From contig CALGTJ010000638.1 in NCBI GenBank assembly GCA_937901435.1, forward strand, positions 1 to 6,274: 6,274 bases of DNA, given 5' to 3'. The notes under the pieces were generated by a model. That model worked only from the letters and a program-made list of their open reading frames with translations. It searched no databases and was not told where the DNA came from. The translations under genes were made by a program, and so were the position numbers. Shown here piece by piece: positions 1 through 5,247 of this stretch. The DNA comes from an uncultured Rhodobacter sp. (GTDB lineage: Bacteria > Pseudomonadota > Alphaproteobacteria > Rhodobacterales > Rhodobacteraceae). Numbering within the stretch: the stretch's first letter is position 1; each line of letters starts with the position of its first letter.

Positions 1-1
1 T

Positions 2-445
2 GGCGAAAACGTCGGAGTCGTCACACCGCAGCGTGCAATGATTCTTGCCCAAGAGGCAGGGCTTGATCTAGTTGAAATCTCTCCGAATGCGGCTCCACCC
101 GTCTGCAAAATCATGGATTTCGGCAAATATAAATACGAGACGCAAAAGCGCGAATCCGAAGCGCGCAAAAAGCAAAAGATTATCGAGGTTAAAGAGGTCA
201 AATTCCGACCCAACACCGATATCCACGACTACGAAGTCAAAATGCGCAATGTTTTCAAGTTCCTTGAGAACGGCGACAAGGTTAAAGTGACCCTGCGCTT
301 TCGGGGCCGCGAGATGGCGCACCAGGAACTTGGCCGCGATTTGCTGCACCGTGTGGCCGATGACACGGCTGAGGTTGGCAAGGTCGAGAATATGCCAAAG
401 ATGGAAGGTCGTCAGATGGTTATGATGATCGGACCGTCGAAATAA
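2..445 (+). CDS. infC: Translation initiation factor IF-3 (5' truncated)
   Basis: IF-3 binds the 30S subunit, keeps it apart from 50S and checks start-codon and initiator-tRNA pairing. The visible 147 residues start before the first in-frame ATG (38), because the reading frame is open to the window edge and reads [12 protein letters not shown], part of the IF-3 N-terminal domain. [11 protein letters not shown] follows, then a lysine/glutamate-rich linker helix ([11 protein letters not shown]), then the C-terminal domain with [32 protein letters not shown] and the closing [14 protein letters not shown]. Bacterial IF-3 is about 170-180 residues, so roughly 25-35 N-terminal residues and the start codon lie outside the window. 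The stop is TAA. The next gene begins 25 bases later, with no clear terminator between and no rpmI-rplT after infC. The identification is close to certain. Confidence 0.97.
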   Translation, partial: GENVGVVTPQRAMILAQEAGLDLVEISPNAAPPVCKIMDFGKYKYETQKRESEARKKQKIIEVKEVKFRPNTDIHDYEVKMRNVFKFLENGDKVKVTLRFRGREMAHQELGRDLLHRVADDTAEVGKVENMPKMEGRQMVMMIGPSK

Positions 446-470
446 CCCTGCATCCTTTGATAACCTGTCA

Positions 471-1145
471 ATGACCGGGCCGTCCGCCACATATGCGGCC
501 CGGTATGCCGCTGCCGTGACGGACGGGGATGACGCGCGGCTGCATGCGCCCACATTTGAACGCAACAGCCCGATCATGATCGCACGCCTTGTCCCGCTGT
601 TTGCGGGGCGGGCCGGACCGGTTCTTGAGATTGGCTGCGGTTCTGGTCAGCATGCGGGGGCGTTTTCCATCGCCTTTCCGGATCTGGACTGGTGGCCCTC
701 TGACCTGCATCAGGCCCATCGCGAATCGACTGACGCATGGCGCGCGCATTTGCGCCTGCCAGAGTGCCCGGCCCTGTCCCTGGATGCGACGATGGACTGG
801 GCGCTGTCGCCCGCGGTTAGTGCCCTTGGGCACTTGCAGGCCGTGGTGTCGATGAACGTGATCCACATTGCGCCCTTCGCCGTGGCCGAGGGCATTGTTT
901 CGGGAGCGGCCAAAACCCTCGCCCCCGGCGGATTGTTGATCTTTTACGGTCCGTTCAAGGAGAACGGCGCTCATACCGGCGAGGGGAACACGGCCTTTGA
1001 TGTTCGGCTGCGGGACGAAAACCCGGACTGGGGCATCCGGGATGTGGACGATATCACCGCTTTGGCCGATGACGCGGGTCTGGACCTAAAGTCCTTACAA
1101 GACATGCCAGCGAACAATCGACTGTTGGTCTTCAGCAAACCCTGA
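471..1145 (+). CDS. DUF938 family class I SAM-dependent methyltransferase
   Basis: The 224-residue protein has the Rossmann-type methyltransferase layout. Motif I is VLEIGCGSGQHAGAF (residues 51-65), binding S-adenosylmethionine. WWPSD (74-78) supplies the acidic residue after strand 2. SMNVIHIAP (127-135) is the motif IV region, APGGLLIFYGPF (151-162) is the post-loop strand, and GNTAFDVRLRDENPDWGIRDV (split around 172-192) and MPANNRLLVF (212-221) are typical of DUF938. The length is normal for the family. The substrate is unknown; the protein is cytosolic, with no signal peptide or membrane segment. The ATG at 471 is used because family similarity begins soon after it (RLHAPTFERN, 23-32). 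It lacks an obvious Shine-Dalgarno, and a GTG at 516 is a possible alternative. It follows infC by 25 bases and may be read from the same transcript. The family call is firm; the function is not known. Confidence 0.9.
   Translation: MTGPSATYAARYAAAVTDGDDARLHAPTFERNSPIMIARLVPLFAGRAGPVLEIGCGSGQHAGAFSIAFPDLDWWPSDLHQAHRESTDAWRAHLRLPECPALSLDATMDWALSPAVSALGHLQAVVSMNVIHIAPFAVAEGIVSGAAKTLAPGGLLIFYGPFKENGAHTGEGNTAFDVRLRDENPDWGIRDVDDITALADDAGLDLKSLQDMPANNRLLVFSKP
474..504 (+). other. Stem-loop over the start of the DUF938 gene
   Basis: ACCGGGCCG (474-482) and CGGCCCGGT (496-504) form a perfect nine-base-pair stem with a 13-base loop, beginning three bases after the start codon at 471. No run of T follows, so it is not a classical intrinsic terminator. 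In mRNA it could slow initiation of the methyltransferase, or end or stabilise infC transcripts. This is an inference from pairing alone; GC-rich coding DNA makes some such stems by chance. Confidence 0.3.
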
Positions 1146-1245
1146 ACTCGCCGCCACTTGTGACAATCCGCACGATCCGGATCGCGTGGGTGGCGCGCAT
1201 TTTGCATTCTGCGGGCAGATGTTCTTTAGACAGAAAGCCCGCGTT

Positions 1246-1740
1246 ATGACCCTGACCTGCCACGCCTACGATCAAAGCTTTGTAGAGGCCATCCGCGCCG
1301 GTGGCCCTGATGCAAATGGCCAGCGTGCCGAACACGCGGTCTCACCGGGCACGGCCACGCCGTGCCGGTCCTGCTTGCAAAATGTGCCCAAAGGCGACGC
1401 GATGCTGATCCTCGCCGCCCGCCCTTTTCCCGCGCCCCAGCCCTATGCGGAAACCGGACCGATCTTTTTATGCGCCGCGGCCTGCCCCCCATGGCAAGAG
1501 GGCAGTTTACCAGAAATTTTGACCACCTCCATTACCTATCTGCTCAAGGGTTACGGGGCGGATCATCGCATTATTTATGGCACAGGACGCATTGTCGCCC
1601 GTGAAGGGTTAAAGAGTTACGCAGCAGATCTTCTCAGTGAGGCCCGCGTGGCTTATGTTGATGTCAGATCAGCCAGCAACAATTGCTTTTTGACAAGGAT
1701 CACCCGTTCTGATGACCAATGCCCCCCCCCAAGGCTTTGA
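1246..1740 (+). CDS. DUF1203 domain-containing protein
   Basis: This is a 164-residue cytosolic protein of unknown function. The DUF1203 pattern is recognisable: TPCR (38-41, from the start used here), a strand AMLILAARPF (52-61), the PYAETGPIFL block (66-75), an aspartate- and glycine-rich middle (YGADHRIIYGTG, 103-114), and the closing ARVAYVDVRSASNNCFLTRI (133-152), which matches the usual end of the family. The frame is open back to a GTG at 1186 and has an ATG at 1219. The ATG at 1246 was chosen because it starts close to the conserved part and has a weak purine stretch, AGAAAG (1232-1237), eight bases upstream. Its 3' end overlaps xdhC by 29 bases, so the two are probably translated together. 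The tail after about residue 155 (DDQCPPPRL) is encoded by the overlap and its C-run and is unlikely to be conserved. Confidence 0.8.
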   Translation: MTLTCHAYDQSFVEAIRAGGPDANGQRAEHAVSPGTATPCRSCLQNVPKGDAMLILAARPFPAPQPYAETGPIFLCAAACPPWQEGSLPEILTTSITYLLKGYGADHRIIYGTGRIVAREGLKSYAADLLSEARVAYVDVRSASNNCFLTRITRSDDQCPPPRL

Positions 1741-2707
1741 CGACATTCCCGAAATCGCCCTAGGCTGGCACCGCGCGGGCAAAGGCGCGGTTTTGGCCAC
1801 CGTGGTGCAGACTTGGGGATCGGCCCCTCGCCCGACCGGCAGTCAGCTTGCCATCAGCGGCGAGGGCGAGATCGCCGGATCCGTGTCGGGGGGCTGTGTC
1901 GAGGGCGCCGTGGTGGTCGAGGCGATGGACGCGCTGGAGGATGGCAGCACCCGGATACTGGAATTCGGCGTCAGCGATGACGAGGCCTTTGCCGTGGGTC
2001 TGGCCTGCGGCGGGACGATCCGGGTGATGGTCGAGCCGGTGGGCAAGGCCCTGCCAGAGGCCCTGCTGGCCGACCTTTGCGCCGCGCGCACCCAGCGCCG
2101 TACACTGGCTTATGTCGTGAATACAACCACTTGGGACCGGCGTCTGTCCGATACGACAGATGCCGCCCTCGGTACGGTGATTGCCGAGCGCTTTCGCTCT
2201 GACAAATCCGGCTTTGAGGACGACGTGTTCATCGCGATCCACAACCCGCCTTTGCGCATGGCCGTCATCGGCGCGGTCCATATCGCCCAGCCCCTGATGG
2301 TGATGGCACGGCTTGCGGGGTATGACGCGGTGCTGATCGACCCGCGCGAGGCCTTTGGATCCAGCGCGCGCTTTCCCGACACGCTGATCCTGAACGAGTG
2401 GCCAGACGAGGCGCTGGCCGCGCGCGGCCTTGACGCGCGCACCGCCGTCGTGACCCTGACCCATGATCCGAAACTGGACGATCCGGCCATCGTCACCGCC
2501 CTGCGCTCAGAGGTATTTTACCTCGGTTGTCTGGGCTCAACCCGGACCCATGCGAAACGCATGGCGCGATTAACTGAACAGGGCTTCAGTTCTGCTGACA
2601 TCGCCCGCATCCATGCCCCTGTCGGCCTTGACATCGGCGCGAAATCGCCCGCCGAGATCGCCATTTCCGTGATGGCCGAGATCACCCAGCGGCTGCGGCA
2701 AGGCTGA
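1712..2707 (+). CDS. XdhC/CoxF-type molybdenum cofactor maturation protein
   Basis: XdhC proteins bind molybdenum cofactor, promote its sulfuration and hand it to xanthine-dehydrogenase-family enzymes, including aerobic CO dehydrogenase (where the homologues are named CoxF or CoxI). The 331 residues show the N-terminal XdhC_CoxI domain with GSAPRPTG (36-43), GSVSGGCVEG (56-65) and LACGGTIRV (98-106). A C-terminal Rossmann-like domain follows with MAVIGAVHIA (183-192), THDPKLDDPA (250-259), LGSTRTH (274-280) and HAPVGLDIGAKSPAEIA (302-318). Both domains are on one chain and the length is normal. The ATG at 1712 has AAGGA at 1695-1699, a rather long 12-base spacing. It overlaps the DUF1203 gene, and a nine-C run lies in codons 4-6. 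The stop overlaps the next start as TGATG. The family is secure; which enzyme it serves is inferred from the neighbours. Confidence 0.92.
   Translation: MTNAPPQGFDDIPEIALGWHRAGKGAVLATVVQTWGSAPRPTGSQLAISGEGEIAGSVSGGCVEGAVVVEAMDALEDGSTRILEFGVSDDEAFAVGLACGGTIRVMVEPVGKALPEALLADLCAARTQRRTLAYVVNTTTWDRRLSDTTDAALGTVIAERFRSDKSGFEDDVFIAIHNPPLRMAVIGAVHIAQPLMVMARLAGYDAVLIDPREAFGSSARFPDTLILNEWPDEALAARGLDARTAVVTLTHDPKLDDPAIVTALRSEVFYLGCLGSTRTHAKRMARLTEQGFSSADIARIHAPVGLDIGAKSPAEIAISVMAEITQRLRQG
1722..1730. repeat. Nine-C homopolymer in the DUF1203/xdhC overlap
   Basis: Nine consecutive C bases lie ten bases after the first base of the xdhC start codon, inside the 29-base stretch read in two frames. Loss of one C would join the DUF1203 frame to the xdhC frame, giving a fusion of about 487 residues, and would at the same time put the separate xdhC start out of frame. 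Such tracts are prone to polymerase slippage and also to sequencing error. Confidence 0.9.
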
Positions 2708-3696
2708 TGCACTTCGGCCCCGTTCCCGTGGCAGAGGCGCTCGGCACAGTGCTTGCCCATTCGCTTCAGCTTGGTGGGCATCGCCTGCGCAAGGGGCGTG
2801 TTCTGGAGGCTGGCGATATTGCCGCCCTGCAATCGGCAGGCCTGCAAGACGTGATCGTGGCGCGCCTCGGAACGGATGATCTGGGCGAAGACCTTGCCGC
2901 CGGGCAGATCGCGCAAGCCCTCGTACCCGACGCCAATGCGGCCTACCTGCGCCTGACCGACCCCGGAACAGGCCGCGTCAACATCTACGCGACAGTGCCC
3001 GGTGTCCTGGATCTGAACGTCCCCGCTATAGAGGCTGCTAACCGGGTCGATCCGATGATCACCATTGCGACCCTGCCCCCCTACGCCCGCACCCACGCCC
3101 ATGGCATGGTCGCAACGGTCAAGATCATCGCCTACGGGGTGGACAGACACGCCGTTACAAAATCCGCTGATCTCGCCTCTGACGCCATGCGGATCCGCCC
3201 GGTCGTTATACGAAATGCCGTTCTGATACAGACAGATACCGGCAGCGGCCCAGGCAAGGGACAAGACGCCATTACCGCCCGGCTGGACGCACTTGGCATT
3301 GTGCTGAGCAAGACAGTCACAGTGCCCCACAAAACCACGCCGCTGGCCGACGCAATCGCGCAGGCCCAAGCCGATCTGGTGCTGATCCTGACCGCCTCCG
3401 CCACCTCTGACCCCCATGACGTCGCACCCTCTGCGCTAAGGGCCGCAGGCGGTAGGGTGACCCGGTTCGGGATGCCGGTCGATCCCGGAAATCTGCTGTT
3501 CCTCGGCTATACCGCAAACGGTGTGGTGATCGGCCTGCCCGGCTGCGCGCGCTCTCCGGCCTTGAACGGCGCGGATTGGGTGTTGGAACGCGTTGCCTGC
3601 GGGCTGCGGGTCAGTGACGCCGACATCGCGGCCATGGGGGTCGGTGGGTTGTTAAAAGAAAGCCCTGCCCGGCCACACCCTCGTGAGAAGCGATAA
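2707..3696 (+). CDS. Molybdopterin-binding protein of the CO dehydrogenase/Mo hydroxylase maturation set
   Basis: The 329-residue protein begins MHFGPVPVAEALGTVLAHS, typical of the molybdopterin-binding proteins found beside xdhC and cox genes. It continues with LRKGRVLEAGDIAAL (27-41), similar to the first part of MoeA. The MoCF/MoaB-like fold is in the second half: VVIRNAVLIQTDTGSG (166-181), a LVLILTASATSDPHDVAPSA block (224-242), FGMPVDPGNLLFLG (254-267), VIGLPGCARSPALNGADWVLER (274-295) and MGVGGLLKE (310-318). It probably binds the pterin part of the cofactor during insertion or nucleotide transfer. Many relatives carry a C-terminal MobA-like nucleotidyltransferase after the GGLLKE segment. 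Here the chain stops about ten residues later and no such gene follows. The start overlaps the xdhC stop by one base (TGATG), with AAGG just upstream, indicating translational coupling. Confidence 0.88.
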   Translation: MHFGPVPVAEALGTVLAHSLQLGGHRLRKGRVLEAGDIAALQSAGLQDVIVARLGTDDLGEDLAAGQIAQALVPDANAAYLRLTDPGTGRVNIYATVPGVLDLNVPAIEAANRVDPMITIATLPPYARTHAHGMVATVKIIAYGVDRHAVTKSADLASDAMRIRPVVIRNAVLIQTDTGSGPGKGQDAITARLDALGIVLSKTVTVPHKTTPLADAIAQAQADLVLILTASATSDPHDVAPSALRAAGGRVTRFGMPVDPGNLLFLGYTANGVVIGLPGCARSPALNGADWVLERVACGLRVSDADIAAMGVGGLLKESPARPHPREKR

Positions 3697-3739
3697 AGCA
3701 TAGCAGGCCTCAATCCCGCAAACCGGTCTTGCCTTTCAT

Positions 3740-3783
3740 CTTGGCAAAAATACTCCGGGGGGTCTGGGGGGCTGGCCCCCCAG
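3740..3783 (+). repeat. Intergenic repeat, copy A (inverted relative to copy B)
   Basis: This copy starts CTTGGCAAAAATACTCC and continues with two G-runs and a GC hairpin, 44 bases in all. The same element occurs in the opposite orientation at 5154-5194, with 16 of the first 17 bases identical. The two copies flank coxE. From memory, close variants are scattered between genes in many Rhodobacteraceae genomes; that could not be checked here. Confidence 0.85.
3764..3783. terminator. GC hairpin between convergent genes, possible bidirectional terminator
   Basis: CTGGGGGG (3764-3771) pairs perfectly with CCCCCCAG (3776-3783) around a CTGG loop. It lies 67 bases after the molybdopterin-binding gene and about 100 bases after the end of coxE on the other strand, a suitable place for a terminator serving both. 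Neither side has a classical T-run directly after the stem: the + strand continues CTTTAACC, and the - strand reaches TATTTTT only after about 15 bases. It may therefore be a weak terminator or an RNA-stabilising structure. Confidence 0.5.
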
Positions 3784-3793
3784 CTTTAACCTC

Positions 3794-3814
3794 GGTCTGG
3801 GGGGCTGACCTCAG
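3794..3814 (+). repeat. Second, decayed copy of the GC hairpin module
   Basis: GGTCTGGGGGGCTGACC (3794-3810) repeats 16 of 17 bases of 3761-3777, exactly 33 bases downstream. CTGGGG (3797-3802) can pair with CCTCAG (3809-3814), one pair being G-U, around a six-base loop. It looks like a partial tandem duplication of the hairpin part of copy A that has lost perfect pairing. A further short GC stem (GGGG 3833-3836 with CCCC 3840-3843) follows. Nothing coding is seen in 3697-3882. Confidence 0.6.
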
Positions 3815-3882
3815 CTTAAGCGGCACTCTGGCGGGGCAGCCCCTTGAGAGGTTCGGATTTGTTTGCAAATGCGCCTTGAACA

Positions 3883-5145
3883 TCATTCCCGCTCCAGCAT
3901 GGCCATCAGCCGCGCCTTTTCGCCCCTGTCGTCGGGGCGGGAAATCGCGCCTGCCAAAGCCTCGAGCGAGGCGATGTTATGGCCTGCGCGAAAACTGTCA
4001 ACATGGGGCAGCATGGCAGCGATGCCCTTGGCCTTAGGCGCGAAACCGTCCCAGCGCAGCAGAGGGTTCAGCCAGATGACCCGGCGCGCAGACAGATGCA
4101 GACGCTGCATCTGGGCGCGCAGCACTTCAGCGTCGTCACGGTCCAGACCGTCCGTGATCAGCAACACAATCGCCCCCTGCCCCAGAACACGGCGCGACCA
4201 ATCACGATTGAACTGGTGCAGGCAAGTGCCGATCCGGGTGCCGCCCTCCCAGTCCTGCGCCTCGGCCCCCGCCGCCGCAAGGGCTGCGTCCACGTCGCGG
4301 GTGCGCAAATGCCGGGTGATATTGGTCAGCCGCGTTCCAAAGGTAAAGGCATGGACCTGCGCCCAGCCTGCCCCTTGAGTATTGCTGACCGCATGAAGGA
4401 AATGCAGCACGGCCCGCGAGTATTGCGACATAGACCCGGAAATATCACAAAGTGCGACAAGTCGCGGCCAGCGAATACGGTTTGCTTTTGTCTTTAGCGC
4501 CTGAATCTCGCCACCCTGCCGCATAGAGGCGCGCATGGTCGCGCGCCAATCGGCCATTTGCCCATAGGGATCGGCAATCGTGCGGCGGGATTTCAGGGGT
4601 TTGACGGGCAGCGTCAGACGGGCCAGCACCCGCTTGGCCTCGGCCATCTCGGCAATGCTCATCTGTTCAAAATCAAGGCTGCGCAGGCGTTCCTCGCCCG
4701 AGGCCGTATGCGAGGCATCGATCTGGATTTCGACCTCGTCGCTGTCGTTTTCCGCAATATCGGGCAGGTCGCGGTCGACCCCGTCCAGCAGCGCCTCTGC
4801 CGCGCGCTTTTCTGCCGCTTTGGCGCTGCGATCCTCTTGCACACCGCGAATGGCCGGCAACATCATCGCCATCATATGTTCAAGGTAGCGCGGATCACGC
4901 CAGTACAGGCGGAAGATCTGGGTAAAGACCGCGCGTTGTTCGGGGCGCGAAACGAAACAGGCGTGCAGCACCCAATAGAAATCGGTTTGCGAGGTGAACC
5001 CTGCCGCTTCGACCGCGCGGATCGCATCCATCACCCGACCGGGACCAACCGGCAGGCCCGCCTTGCGCAGAGCGCGGGCGAACCATGTGATGTTTTGGCT
5101 CAGTTTACCGTCTTCGGGGATATCGAGGGGGGCATACTCAGGCAA
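3883..5145 (-). CDS. coxE: CoxE-type VWA domain protein
   Basis: CoxE partners the AAA+ ATPase CoxD in maturing aerobic CO dehydrogenase; related MoxR/VWA pairs act as chaperones that insert metals or remodel enzymes. The 420 residues (from the TTG at 5145) start PEYAPLDIPEDGKLSQNIT, then LPVGPGRV (31-38) and FVSRPEQRAVF (64-74). An acidic middle segment (DLPDIAENDSDEVEIQID, 126-143) follows, then the VWA domain. Its metal-ion-dependent adhesion site is complete: CDISGSMS (233-240), Thr in GGTRIG (301-306) and TDGLDRDD (331-338). The end, LPHVDSFRAGHNIASLEAL (379-397), is typical. An upstream TTG at 5193 would add 16 residues (AKILRGCGGWPPRR...), but these are translated repeat sequence, so 5145 is preferred. 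Neither start has a Shine-Dalgarno. It follows coxD in the same orientation. Confidence 0.88.
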   Translation of the reverse strand: MPEYAPLDIPEDGKLSQNITWFARALRKAGLPVGPGRVMDAIRAVEAAGFTSQTDFYWVLHACFVSRPEQRAVFTQIFRLYWRDPRYLEHMMAMMLPAIRGVQEDRSAKAAEKRAAEALLDGVDRDLPDIAENDSDEVEIQIDASHTASGEERLRSLDFEQMSIAEMAEAKRVLARLTLPVKPLKSRRTIADPYGQMADWRATMRASMRQGGEIQALKTKANRIRWPRLVALCDISGSMSQYSRAVLHFLHAVSNTQGAGWAQVHAFTFGTRLTNITRHLRTRDVDAALAAAGAEAQDWEGGTRIGTCLHQFNRDWSRRVLGQGAIVLLITDGLDRDDAEVLRAQMQRLHLSARRVIWLNPLLRWDGFAPKAKGIAAMLPHVDSFRAGHNIASLEALAGAISRPDDRGEKARLMAMLERE

Positions 5146-5153
5146 AACGCGTC

Positions 5154-5171
5154 GTGGGGGCCAGCCCCCAC
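5154..5171 (-). promoter_or_regulatory. Hairpin just upstream of the coxE start
   Basis: GTGGGGG and CCCCCAC form a perfect seven-base-pair stem around a CTGG loop, ending eight bases before the TTG at 5145, so it occupies the place where a ribosome binding site would be expected. It could lower coxE translation, cause partial termination after coxD, or protect the processed coxD message. No T-run follows. The function is inferred from position and from pairing conserved between the two repeat copies. Confidence 0.45.
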
Positions 5172-5194
5172 ACCCCCGGAGTATTTTCGCCAAG
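5154..5194 (-). repeat. Intergenic repeat, copy B, between coxD and coxE
   Basis: Read on the - strand it is CTTGGCGAAAATACTCC, then G-runs and a hairpin, 41 bases in all. It matches copy A (3740-3783) in inverted orientation. Differences are one A/G change near the start, one G fewer in each G/C run, and a C-to-G change at the base of the hairpin matched by G-to-C on the other arm. It fills most of the gap between the coxD stop (5248) and the coxE coding start. Confidence 0.85.
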
Positions 5195-5247
5195 TTGAAT
5201 GACGGATCGGTCAGATCTTGGGGACGCGGCGCGCTTTGAACAAAGCA

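Noticed and set aside
468..974. 168-codon open frame on the - strand
   Set aside because: It is antisense to the DUF938 methyltransferase and resembles no known protein.
1173..1184. Perfect 12-base palindrome CGATCCGGATCG
   Set aside because: One or two palindromes of this length are expected by chance in 6 kb, and nothing else marks it as an operator.
1211..1242. GCGGGC/GCCCGC stem before the DUF1203 start, considered as a riboswitch or terminator
   Set aside because: Only six base pairs close a 20-base loop, with no conserved riboswitch pattern and no T-run.
1186..1245. N-terminal extension of the DUF1203 protein from the GTG at 1186
   Set aside because: The extra 20 residues do not resemble the family, and the ATG at 1246 starts just before the conserved part.
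2518..3417. 299-codon open frame on the - strand
   Set aside because: It lies antisense to xdhC and the molybdopterin-binding gene, both supported by family motifs. The translation is glycine- and glutamine-rich with no recognisable domain.
3729..4037. 102-codon open frame on the + strand starting in repeat copy A
   Set aside because: It translates the repeat and then antisense coxE; no ribosome binding site or domain is seen.
3740..5194. The inverted repeat pair as transposon ends
   Set aside because: The repeats enclose coxE and no transposase. No target-site duplication was seen, and the elements look like dispersed intergenic repeats.
4558..5202. 214-codon open frame on the + strand
   Set aside because: It is antisense to coxE, whose VWA motifs are intact, and is a shadow of GC-rich codon use.
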